From NCBI RefSeq assembly GCF_030384665.1, contig NC_083676.1:558001-622000 (forward strand): 64,000 nucleotides of DNA, read 5' to 3'. Of this stretch, positions 41,901 through 50,157 are shown one piece after another. Under the pieces are notes generated by a model. It saw only the letters and a list, made by a program, of their open reading frames with translations, had not been told where the DNA came from and made no database searches. Source of the stretch: Lodderomyces elongisporus (lineage: Eukaryota > Ascomycota > Pichiomycetes > Serinales > Debaryomycetaceae). Made by a program: the position numbers and the translations under genes. The first letter of the stretch is position 1; each line of letters starts with the position of its first letter.

Positions 41901-43897
41901 GGTTCCTCACTAGTAGTAGGTTCCTCAGTAGAAGTTTCTTCTTCGCTACTAGTAGATTCCTCACTAGTAGTAGGTTCCTCAGTAGAAGTTTCTTCTTCGC
42001 TACTAGTAGATTCCTCACTAGTAGTAGGTTCTTCACTGGTAGTAGGTTCCTCAGTTGAAGTTTCTTCTTCGCTGGTGGTAGGTTCTTCGCTAGTAGTTGG
42101 CTCTTCAGTAGAAGTTTCTTCTTCACTAGTGGTAGGTTCTTCACTGGTGGTTGGTTCCTCAGTAGAAGTTTCTTCTTCACTAGTGGTAGGCTCTTCACTG
42201 GAAGTTTCTTCTTCGCTGGTGGTTGGTTCTTCGCTAGTAGTTGGTTCTTCGCTAGTAGTTGGTTCTTCAGTAGAAGTTTCTTCTTCGCTGGTGGTTGGTT
42301 CTTCGCTAGTAGTTGGTTCCTCACTAGTAGTTGGTTCTTCAGTAGAAGTTTCTTCTTCACTAGTGGTTGGTTCCTCAGTTGAAGTTTCTTCTTCACTAGT
42401 GGTTGGTTCCTCACTGGTGGTTGGTTCCTCAGTTGAAGTTTCTTCGTCGCTGGTAGTAGGTTCTTCGCTAGTAGTTGGCTCTTCAGTAGAAGTTTCTTCT
42501 TCGCTGGTGGTTGGTTCCTCACTAGTAGTTGGTTCCTCACTGGTGGTTGGTTCTTCACTGGTAGTAGGCTCTTCACTGGAAGTTTCTTCTTCGCTGGTGG
42601 TAGGTTCCTCACTAGTAGTTGGTTCCTCACTAGTAGTTGGTTCCTCACTAGTAGTAGGTTTCTCACTGGTGATTGGACACAAGGCTGTATTAGGATCAAA
42701 TTCAATCACGGTGGCTGTTTTGCCTGGAGTAGCGGTGAATGTAGTAAAGGAAGTGCTTGGTCCGCAAAACTGTGATGATAATGTTGTGGTGGGAACAGGG
42801 ACATCAACTTGGATAGTTTTTGTTTTGTCAACACCCGAGTTGAATGGCAATGTTGTAACCAAAGTTGTCAGTCCAGTCCACGTGACGGTTGTAACAACAA
42901 CTTCCTGACCATTAGCACCCGCCTGGTTGTTGTTATAGGCTCCCCACGTCACTGATTTTGAGTTATCAACCGTTGTGGAGCTACCTACACACTTGTATTT
43001 GTTTGTAAACGATGTGGTCAAACTTGCACCGGTAGCAACAGCAACAAGCATATCTAAAAATGGTCTATACCCGGCGGGAACATTTGAGTAACTAATGGAG
43101 AATCCGCTTGTACTACAAGTATTTGTGTACAGAAAAGTGCTTGCTGATTCAGGGTAGTACCAAGCATTAAAGGCGTTGCTTATAGCGGCATGGACACTCA
43201 GACAATCAATCAGGCCAGATGTAACGCTAACACCCAAAGTTCCACTTGTGTATCCGTTGGGACAGCTGCCGGCCAAGAGATAAACTTGCTGCCTATTCAA
43301 AGTAGGCACAATACGATTTGAATACACAATATTGTTGGTGCTCACGCCAGTAGCAGCATTTGTGTTTGAGCCGCCTTGGAAATTGACAGAAATACTAAGT
43401 GGGTTTCCGCCATCGGTGAATGTCACTGTATTAGTTCCGGAATTGAAGCAGGTGGAGCTTTGGAGATCCACAGCATTTGCCGATCCACCGACATTGAATG
43501 TGAATGGGAAAGAAACAGTACCGTAAGCATTTGTAGAAGCTTGAACATTTGAAGTAGCAACACACTGCAATTCTGAAAATGCAACCACCAAATCACCTGG
43601 TTCAAAGTTACAAGTGGCGTACACTGTATTACCGACTGCTAAGCTCACTCCGGTTTGTGTAGTGGTGAACTTGAAAACACATGGCATGTGCAATGTGAAG
43701 CTGTCGCCAGCTTTAACATTTGATCCTAAAATCTGCCATGATAATGTGGCGATCCAATTTGGAGCAGCTGGGGTACTTAATGCATATGATGCACCATTCT
43801 GCCAAACAAGACTATTGAAGCTCTGAAAAACGTTGCTGACTTGGGCAGCGCTAACAATGGACAAGACGGCAAGCGCCTGTACAAGATAATATAGCAT
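38930..43897 (-). CDS. Als-type GPI-anchored cell-wall adhesin with acidic and PTG repeats
   Basis: 1655 residues. A signal peptide (1-17, ending SAA) is followed by an Als N-terminal ligand-binding domain (about 18-330): VFQSFNSLVWQNGASY, GDSFTLHMPCVFKFTT, the Cys pairs and NVPAGYRPFLD are hallmarks of this family. A Thr-rich T-like segment follows (about 330-405). Next come TSEEPTT/TSTEEPTT repeats (about 409-1079), then PPTGTDTGV/NVPPTGTDT repeats (about 1102-1492), then a Ser/Glu/Gln stalk with EQPSA repeats. The tail SAAGKFTKRSSLLTGFAILVSILL fits a GPI-attachment signal. Als proteins mediate yeast adhesion to host and abiotic surfaces and aggregation. Unlike C. albicans Als, the central 36-residue tandem repeats are replaced by short acidic and PTG units. 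The opposite-strand and shifted-frame ORFs here are repeat shadows. Confidence 0.92.
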   Translation of the reverse strand: MLYYLVQALAVLSIVSAAQVSNVFQSFNSLVWQNGASYALSTPAAPNWIATLSWQILGSNVKAGDSFTLHMPCVFKFTTTQTGVSLAVGNTVYATCNFEPGDLVVAFSELQCVATSNVQASTNAYGTVSFPFTFNVGGSANAVDLQSSTCFNSGTNTVTFTDGGNPLSISVNFQGGSNTNAATGVSTNNIVYSNRIVPTLNRQQVYLLAGSCPNGYTSGTLGVSVTSGLIDCLSVHAAISNAFNAWYYPESASTFLYTNTCSTSGFSISYSNVPAGYRPFLDMLVAVATGASLTTSFTNKYKCVGSSTTVDNSKSVTWGAYNNNQAGANGQEVVVTTVTWTGLTTLVTTLPFNSGVDKTKTIQVDVPVPTTTLSSQFCGPSTSFTTFTATPGKTATVIEFDPNTALCPITSEKPTTSEEPTTSEEPTTSEEPTTSEEETSSEEPTTSEEPTTSEEPTTSEEPTTSEEETSTEEPTTSEEPTTSDEETSTEEPTTSEEPTTSEEETSTEEPTTSEEETSTEEPTTSEEPTTSEEPTTSEEETSTEEPTTSEEPTTSEEPTTSEEETSSEEPTTSEEETSTEEPTTSEEPTTSEEETSTEEPTTSEEPTTSEEETSTEEPTTSEEPTTSEESTSSEEETSTEEPTTSEESTSSEEETSTEEPTTSEEPTTSEEPTTSEEETSTEEPTSTEEPTTSDEPTTSEEETSTEEPTTSEEPTTSEEPTTSEEPTTSEEETSTEEPTTSEEETSTEEPTTSEEPTTSEEETSSEEPTTSEEETSTEEPTTSEEPTTSEEETSSEEPTTSEEPTTSEEPTTSEEETSTEEPTTSEEPTTSEEETSSEEPTTSEEETSTEEPTTSEEPTTSEEPTTSEEPTSTGEPTTSEEETSTEELTTSDEETSTEEPTTSEEPTTSEPPTSTGEPTTSEEETSTEEPTSIREPTTSDEETSTEEPTTSEEPTTSEPPTSTGEPTTSEEETSTEEPTSTREPTTSDEETSTEEPTTSEEPTTSEPPTSTGEPTTSEEETSTEEPTSTREPTTSEEPTSTGEPTTSEGETSTEELTSSKEENSTEEPTTSEEPTTSEPPISSSSIVPPYQNTTVSETSSENTETGTEVPPTDTGSNTGVPPTGTDTGTNTGVPPTGTDTGVPPTGTDTNVPPTGTDTNVPPTGTDTNVPPTGTDTGVPPTGTDTNVPPTGTDTGVPPTGTDTGVPPTGTDTGVPPTGTDTGVPPTGTDTGTNTGVPPTGTDTGVPPTGTDTNVPPTGTDTNVPPTGTDTNVPPTGTDTGVPPTGTDTGTNTGVPPTGTDTNVPPTGTDTGVPSTGTDTGVPPTGTDTNVPPTGTDTGVPPTGTDTNVPPTGTDTGTNTGVPPTGTDTGVPPTGTDTGVPPTGTDTGVPPTGTDTGVPPTGTDTATPPTGTGTGTNTATPPTGTGTGTNTATPPTGTGTGTNTATPPTGTDIGVPPIGTNTATPPTGTDIGVPPIGTNTATPPTGTDIGVPPTGGGTNTATPSATSLETGKVYPPLSSTTFEGAIVPTIAPNESAVEPTTSQKPSTEQPSAEQPSAEQPSAEQSTAEQIGEDQTGAGQTLGISSGNEGVASAINTGAQSTATTSLIEQFSTVPVESASSAVTVPSMIGYEGSAAGKFTKRSSLLTGFAILVSILL
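39418..40560 (-). repeat. PPTGTDTGV minisatellite (adhesin stalk)
   Basis: Tandem 27- to 30-bp coding units with codons for Pro-Pro-Thr-Gly-Thr-Asp-Thr-Gly/Asn-Val, plus 12-bp expansions (GTDTGTNT). Near-identical units suggest recent unequal exchange. Confidence 0.9.
40660..42670 (-). repeat. TSEEPTT minisatellite (adhesin acidic stalk)
   Basis: Degenerate 18-21-bp units encode Thr-Ser-Glu-Glu-Pro-Thr-Thr and variants (SEEETSTEEPTT). They cover about 670 residues of the adhesin. Confidence 0.9.
40803..41234 (-). repeat. Three 144-bp higher-order repeats
   Basis: The marker GGTTCTCTA recurs at 40803, 40947 and 41091, so the period is exactly 144 bp (48 codons). Each copy holds the same order of shorter units with only a few changes, for example AGTGG to AATGG in the third copy. 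Confidence 0.85.
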
Positions 43898-44337
43898 TGG
43901 AGCTTATGGTGATGATTATGACTATTGATTGGGAAGAATTGCTCAAAGACATCAATTGAGGAAAGGGATATGGCTCCAAATTTATATGGGGCAGTTTTCC
44001 AAAAAAAAAGAAACATCACATCAACCAAACCTTTATTGCACCTATCCATTATCTATCTTCCTTGCATTCATCTCATCATACTTTTTTCATGAACCATGCA
44101 GGAAGAGTTACGGACATGTTCGCCTTGAAGCATGAGAGCCATCTGAAATTTTGACCAACAGTGGTGTTTCTTGCTCTAGAGGACAAAACCAGATATCAGG
44201 CAGTGAAATGAGAGTAATGCAAAAGTATAGCATATATACACTGAAACGCCCTAGTTGACCATGCAGGTATTGCTCGTACTTTTTTGTTAGTCAATTTGTC
44301 AATTTGTCAATTTGTCAGTTTGAATGTTTGAATGTTT

Positions 44338-44465
44338 GTTCTTTTAATTTTTAATTTTTTTATTTTTATTTTTATTTTTATTTTTTTTAATTATTTTTAT
44401 TTTTATTTTTTATTTTTATTTTTATTTTTATTATTTTTATTTTTTATTTTTATTTATTTATTTCG
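44338..44465. repeat. TTTTTA hexamer array
   Basis: Imperfect tandem TTTTTA units, about 128 bp. A similar array recurs at 48056-48150. Confidence 0.9.
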
Positions 44466-44726
44466 TTTTGCTTGTAAACTGATTTCATCTTTATGCAAAT
44501 CGTCTTTGTTAATCAGCTTAAAGCTATTTGGTAGAATATAAAGGATTGACAAATTTGAGCAAATTATGTGGTGGCAGATTGTGCAATGCCTTTTATGATT
44601 CAATTGTACTTTGTCTTTTTTTTCATTTTTGGTGAAAGACTCTGCTATTAACGCTACTTTTTCTTCCTTCCTTCCCTCCCTCCCAAAAAAAAAAGGAAGG
44701 AAAAAACACAGAAGTGTTTTGAAGTG

Positions 44727-44760
44727 TTGGTTGGTTGGTTGGTTGGTTGGTTGGTTGGTT
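44727..44760. repeat. (TTGG)n microsatellite
   Basis: About eight copies. This is the same unit as the (CCAA)n at 24004-24036, on the opposite strand. Confidence 0.95.
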
Positions 44761-44941
44761 CTTTTTTTTCGTTTTTTCTTTTTTTTTCTTTCTTTTTTTT
44801 ACTTATAAAAAAAAATGCATGGGTGTTGACGAAACTAAGTTGAAATAGCTCCGCTTCTTTGGGCAAAAAAAAAAATGACAAAAAATATAACCTAGAAGGA
44901 TATGAGGTTACAAACAATGTACAAAGTGTAAAGAACACTTT

Positions 44942-45012
44942 TTGGCAAAGTATGGCAAAATATGGGGACTTGGCAAAGTATGGCAAATATGGCAAATATG
45001 GCAAATATGGCA
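44942..45012. repeat. ATGGCAAAT nonamer repeat
   Basis: Imperfect then perfect 9-bp units. The last three or four copies are identical. Confidence 0.85.
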
Positions 45013-47390
45013 ACTAGGCGGACTCGCTTACAAGAGTTTTGAAATGAAAAAGAGTGGACACACACTAGTAAACACACAGACAAACAGACAAATACAGACA
45101 AACACTTGTTGTCCGTTATTTGAGCAATACCCCCCAAAAAAAAAATACTTCTCTGCACTGTATTCCTCAATTCAATTCAACTCTTTGTTCTTTGTTTTTG
45201 TGAGTGTTCTGACCCTTGGATAATCTTATTATAAAATATTTAAACATAATAAAAATAAAATAAGAAGAAAGAGATGAGATTACGCTACCAACCGAAAGGG
45301 TAAATGTATTAGTCTTGGATTTAAAAATGATTTTATTATTTTTATTTTTATTTTTATGTCACAAAACCAGAAACTAAAAAGGGAAAGCTAAAGAGCATAA
45401 GAGAATTGAAGAGAGAGAGAGAGAAAGTGTGTGTGTGTGTGTGCGTGTACGGGTCAAAAGGCATTTAGCATTTGTGTAATCTTTTTCGGATGTCCCTGCA
45501 GTTACGAGCCCAGTTAGCGAAAAATAACGTTGAGAGCGAGAAGGAACAAGGAAAAACAGGCCAAAACAAAAAAGAGAAGGAGACAAAGGAGAAAAGGAGA
45601 CAAAGGAGAAAAGGAGAAAAAGTTTTTCAGGTTTTTCTATTTCTTTTACAATTTTTTCATGTTTTTTGTTAATGTATCTCAACATCCACTACTCAATTGG
45701 AATTGTAAAATATATTTGGAAAGGAAAGAAAAAGGGGGGGGGGAGGGGAAGGGGAGGAAAGGGAGGAGCAGCCCAAAAGGAAAGCTAATTAAAAATGAAA
45801 AATGAAACGAAGAGTAGTTGGTGAACATATTGATTGGTATTGCAGTAAGTATATTCGGAGTTATTCCACTTGTTGTTGGAGATAAGGCGGATGTAAGGTT
45901 TTTTGAATATTATTATTTCTCCTATTCTCTCTCCTATTCTCTCTCTCTTTTTGTTTTTTTTTTTTAATTCTTTAATTCTTTATGTTTTTAGCGGATGTTT
46001 ATTTTTCCATTCTTCTTTTCGTATATGGTCTATTTTAGATAAAAAGAAAAGGTTAGATTAAATTGCTCTCTCTGCCAGACACACACACACACTCCCCCTC
46101 TCTATTGTTGAGCTCATAATCTTAGCGGCATTTAGTATGGATCGGCATGATGAGATCCAAGGTGATTGGCAATAGCCAATCATCAAAAGGTGAATAATCA
46201 CAAATGTTCAGCCTTTGAAAATACACAAACAATTAAATAAAAAAATAAATAAAAAAGAATAAATCCTTCTCTTTCCCCTCCTTCTTCTTCTAGTTCTCAA
46301 ATGAAATACTGTATTCTTGGCTTATTGAGCATTAATTGCTTTTCTACTTTTGTGGATATATATCATTGTCTAGACTCAAACGACTAGGTTGCTTGAAATC
46401 TCATCTTTATGACTAGCAATGAAATCCCAAGTTTAGTGGTAACAAACAGAGAGTGTAAGTGTAAGTGTAAGTGTAATTGCAATTGCAAGAGCAAACTACC
46501 GAGGATAGCCAATTATAGGCATAGCAAAGAGACACAATTGGTACAAAGCTATTTTACTTTCCCTTTCCCTTCCCTCTTCCACCCATTTACTTCTGTTTTT
46601 GGTGGTGTGTTGTGTTGTGTTTTGTTTTGCTATTAGACTAAAAGGAAGAAAAGAAAAAGAAAGAAGATGAAACTCAAGGCAATTACAATGGTGGTTTGTC
46701 TGTTTGTTTGTTTTTGTTAAATTTTTGTTAAATTTTTGTGTTTGTTATTGATGGACGAGGCCCTTCCGTCGGTACGCACATAAGACCCGTGTACTAGATC
46801 TTACCTGATACACCCTTGTCTCTATACATCACCATCCCCCCCTCTCTCTCTCCCTATATTCTATATTGTACTTCGCATAGAAGAAAGTTGCTTTGATCCT
46901 TTTCTGTTTTTATTTTTACTTTTTTTTATTTTTTTTTTGGGGGGGAGGAGGGGGAGAAGAAGAAGGGAGCTAATTGTTCAATTTCGCTAAGATGCAGGGA
47001 GAGCAGTTATATGCACCAGGGATGATGACGAACTTTACACAGAAAGAGAGAGAGAAGGAGAATCTGGTTTTGTGTCTTTTTGTGGTGTCTAGTAATGAGT
47101 GCCAGGATGAAATTCCAATTTTTTTTAAAATAAAAATAAAAAATGAAAAATAAAAATAAAAATAAAAAAAATAAAAATAAAAATAAATAAAACCTTAAAA
47201 AAAGGGAATAAGGAAAATACCCCCAAATACAAACTGAAATTTCACAGTATATTTAAATGTATATATTTGTGTACGTATATATACATACACAAATACAAGT
47301 ATGTGTAAAATTTGAGGCGAGCAACGACAGAAAAGCCACCCTTCTCCTTTATTACTGTGATTAAGTTAGTAACCCCAATTGAAACAACGA

Positions 47391-47436
47391 CAAGGGCAAG
47401 GGCAAGGGCAAGGGCAAGGGCAAGGGCAAGGGCAAG
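47391..47436. repeat. GGGCAA hexamer array
   Basis: Seven to eight tandem copies of a G-rich hexamer in otherwise AT-rich DNA. The Arg/Ala ORF it creates (47312-47662) is not credible as a gene. Confidence 0.9.
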
Positions 47437-48055
47437 TGCAGAGGCGAGTACAATTTCATATGGAGTCGACGCCTTACTTTGTAAATTACTATTATTAAAA
47501 AAAAAAAATAATACACTCTTTACTCAGTACACTGCAAAAAATTACAAACCACCTACCACACAAGCTCCAGCACCTCTCTATTGCAATTTGCATTTATACC
47601 TTCTGCTGTTTGTAAATTTACCCACAGGTAAAAACAACAACAACAAAAAAAAAAGAGAATAGAAATAAAAACAATTTCACATCTTGTAAGAATTTCAGTT
47701 GTGTATTATAGTGTAATTATAAACTACTATTAAGTAAAAAAAATACAAAGTACTCTAAAAGTATTTTATTAAATAGCCAGAGAAATAAAAAGAGTGAAGA
47801 TAAGCTAGTCTAAAGAGTAAGGTTATCTTTTCTCTCAATCAATTGAACATCATGGAAAAGTAAAAAAATTTGAAGAAGACGGTAGAAAAGGGGAAGGGGA
47901 GAGAAGGGAGAAGAGGTCCTGGACCCCTTCTCGAGGGTTGTGAGACACACCAACTCCTTTTTGCCAAATCTCTTTTAAAAGAATTGAAAAAGAAACATTG
48001 TTCTTTGTTCTTTAGTTCTTTAGTTCTTTGTTCTTCAGTACTTCCATACTTTACT

Positions 48056-48150
48056 TTTATTTTTATTTTTATTTATTTATTTTTATTTTTATTTTTATTT
48101 TTATTTTTATTTTTATTTTTATTTTTATTTTTATTTTTTTTTATTTTTAA
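48056..48150. repeat. ATTTTT hexamer array
   Basis: About 15 tandem ATTTTT units. Confidence 0.95.
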
Positions 48151-49075
48151 AGTTTTTTTTTTCCTTCTCTCTTCTCTCCCCCTATTATAAAAAACAATAA
48201 CATTTAGCCGCTTAACGGATTTGTTTCGGAACATCCTTAATTTTCACTGATATGCGGTAGCGTTTGTACTTCCGAGGAAGAGCCAAATCCAAAATCCCAC
48301 ATCCTGATCTGGCTAAGTAAAAACAAGGAAACAAATATGTAGTACAAGTCCGGCTCCTCTTTCCTAAATAGCTCATAAAACTCTATAGTTATGAATATGA
48401 AGGCGTTCGGAGCCAGTGTTTGCTAGTAATTTCACATTCTATTATTTGTTTGTTTGTTTCTCTTGCTTTTCTTTCCCTTGCTTTATTTTCTTGTATTTCA
48501 GTTAGTGAAAAGACCCTATTCCGAGACAACTGCTTTGACTTTGACTATATTTCACTGTGTGGGTTAAAAAAAAAAAACTGAAACTGAGAGAAACTAAGTT
48601 TGCTTTGTTAGAATCTCTCATCAAAAAACTCAACTTTTTCTATCTTTCTTGAAACACTCTTTCGAATCCACAATTTACGAAACAAAAGAACCTGAACAAG
48701 CATTTTTCTCGTAAGCTGGCAATAAAAATAGATAACAAATAATTGACAAAAAATAGAAAAAAAGAAATAGGAAAAAATTAAATAAAGTAAAATAGAGATA
48801 AGGACTATAAACAATACGAACTGGAAAAAAAAAAAAAGATTTAATACGAAACTCTCTATATTTCATCTCAACTTTAGTAAATAGCATAAGCCACTACTCG
48901 CCCGCCCGAGGAACTCTTTATTCTTTTATAATTTTATTTTTTTTTCTCTTATTTTTATATTTTATATTTTATATTTTATAATTTATATTATATATTTTAT
49001 AATTTATATTTTTATTTTTATTTTTACTCGCGGGGGTTTTTTTTATTGCAAAATGTACCAACTATTTTCCGGTAG

Positions 49076-49077
<2 letters not shown>

Positions 49078-49109
<32 letters not shown>
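49078..49109. repeat. (CT)n microsatellite
   Basis: About fifteen CT dinucleotides. Confidence 0.95.
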
Positions 49110-49110
<1 letters not shown>

Positions 49111-49443
49111 ATTTTTTCTTTTTCATATTCTTATATGTTTCGTATCGGCAAGTCTACTAACCAAACCAAAGGTGATTTGTTGAGATATGAGCAAAATTAC
49201 GAGACTGTAAAGAAAAACTTGTATTAAAATTGTCCTTGTCAATTGGTAAGTCATTGATTCGGTTTTTTCTACACATCTATAAACTTCAGCTCTTTAATAG
49301 AATTTGATCGCTACTTTTTGTGCTCTTTTCACAACCGGTTTACATACTTGTGCTGCGCACATCAGCACGATTTTTGTTTAATTTTTTTTTTTCTTGCTCA
49401 TCTTTATACACGCTACCAATGGTCAACCCTCTATATTTAAATT

Positions 49444-49475
49444 TATGTTCACGTGTTACGTAACACGTGAACATA
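49444..49475. promoter_or_regulatory. 32-bp perfect palindrome with two CACGTG boxes and a TTACGTAA core
   Basis: The half-site TATGTTCACGTGTTAC is followed directly by its exact reverse complement. Each arm carries CACGTG (the Cbf1/Pho4-type bHLH core, here TCACGTG) and the centre is TTACGTAA, a bZIP-like palindrome. It lies about 310-340 bp upstream of the small gene at 49783. A related CATGTGAC follows at 49478. Confidence 0.6.
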
Positions 49476-49782
49476 CCATGTGACTTATAATAGTATTTTC
49501 ATTCTCAACAAGAAAAAAAAAAAAAGAAATATCAAAAAAAAGAAAGAAAGAGGACACAATTGTAGGTTAGAAAAACAAAAAAATACAACAACAAAAAACA
49601 AAAGAGAGGAACACGAAATTCACATCTTCAACAGTTCTAAAGCAATACATCAACCTCATCTAGCACATTATCCCTTTTTTTTTTTAACTTTAGAATCGAT
49701 AGCACCACAAACTGGAAAGGAGTAAACAAACAATAAACAAAAAAAACAAAGAAACAAAAATAAATAATCTAAACTGAGAAAA

Positions 49783-50097
49783 ATGACACAAGAGTCTTCG
49801 GTAAATATCGCAGAGGCGTACAAGCAAATTAGTGAGGCCGAGGCCCGTGCGGCGGAATTGGAGAGACTGCTTGATGCGTTTGAAGCAAAACTCGATTCCA
49901 TACTCAAAGATGCCGAGGACATAAGCAAAGAGTCATCTAAAATAGACAGAGAAGCATCATCTTCTTCTTCATCTTCATTGTCAACAGCAACAACAACAGC
50001 AACAGAAAGCGAAAAAGAAAAAAAAGAAGAAAAAGAAAACTTATTGAACGAAGCTGATGATGAGTCAGTCGGTGACCGACAAGAAACGAGCCAATAA
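49783..50097 (+). CDS. Small acidic, probably coiled-coil protein
   Basis: 104 residues: MTQESSVNIAEAYKQISEAE… The first 60 residues form a regular heptad-like amphipathic helix (EARAAELERLLDAFEAKLDS). A Ser/Thr run and a Glu/Lys-rich charged tail ending ETSQ follow. There is no membrane segment. Support for a real gene comes from the ordered helix, a good A-rich start context (AAAAATG), and tight tail-to-tail packing with INP51 (60 bp between stops). I do not recognise the family. Small adaptor or complex subunits often look like this. Confidence 0.7.
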   Translation: MTQESSVNIAEAYKQISEAEARAAELERLLDAFEAKLDSILKDAEDISKESSKIDREASSSSSSSLSTATTTATESEKEKKEEKENLLNEADDESVGDRQETSQ

Positions 50098-50157
50098 AAA
50101 AAATTTGCATTGTTAGAGGGAGTAGGCTATACATTCAAAAATAGTCTATAATAATAT

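Larger units (their letters stand above)
43898..49782. other. 5.9-kb region without a recognisable gene
   Basis: The region lies between the 5' ends of the adhesin (minus) and a small gene (plus). All ORFs here are short and made of microsatellite translations. Contents are a GTCAATTT repeat (44288-44317), a TTTTTA array, a TTGG array, a 9-bp ATGGCAAAT repeat, a (TG)n at 45426-45443, a GGGCAA array, an ATTTTT array, a (CT)n at 49078-49109 and a 32-bp palindrome. More complex unique sequence lies at about 46130-46210, 46740-46830 and 48220-48420. A TACTAAC motif occurs at 49157-49163 with no convincing donor. No tRNA, snRNA or snoRNA was recognised. It may be an adhesin promoter, encode non-coding RNA, or be structural. 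Confidence 0.55.

Noticed and set aside
39289..42705. 1138-residue Lys/Leu/Asn/Gln-rich minus-strand ORF
   Set aside because: Shifted-frame shadow of the adhesin repeats: no signal peptide, no domain, purely repeat-coded.
40761..42908. 715-residue plus-strand Val/Ser/Gly ORF, and the similar 438-residue ORF at 39312-40628
   Set aside because: Antisense of adhesin repeat codons; no start context or domain. Noted only as a property of the repeats.
45530..45805. Lys/Arg/Glu-rich ORF at 45.5-45.8 kb
   Set aside because: Purine-repeat translation with no domain and no partner.
46739..46815. Unique GC-richer island as a possible RNA gene
   Set aside because: No recognisable box, stem or known RNA signature; kept only as part of the gene-desert description.
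49157..49163. TACTAAC as branch point of a 5' UTR intron for the gene at 49783
   Set aside because: The nearest GTATGT on the plus strand (about 47300) is nearly 1.9 kb away; too weak to call.
43898..49782. Telomeric or subtelomeric identity for the gene desert
   Set aside because: No telomere-repeat-like 23-bp units were seen, and single-copy housekeeping genes lie on both sides.
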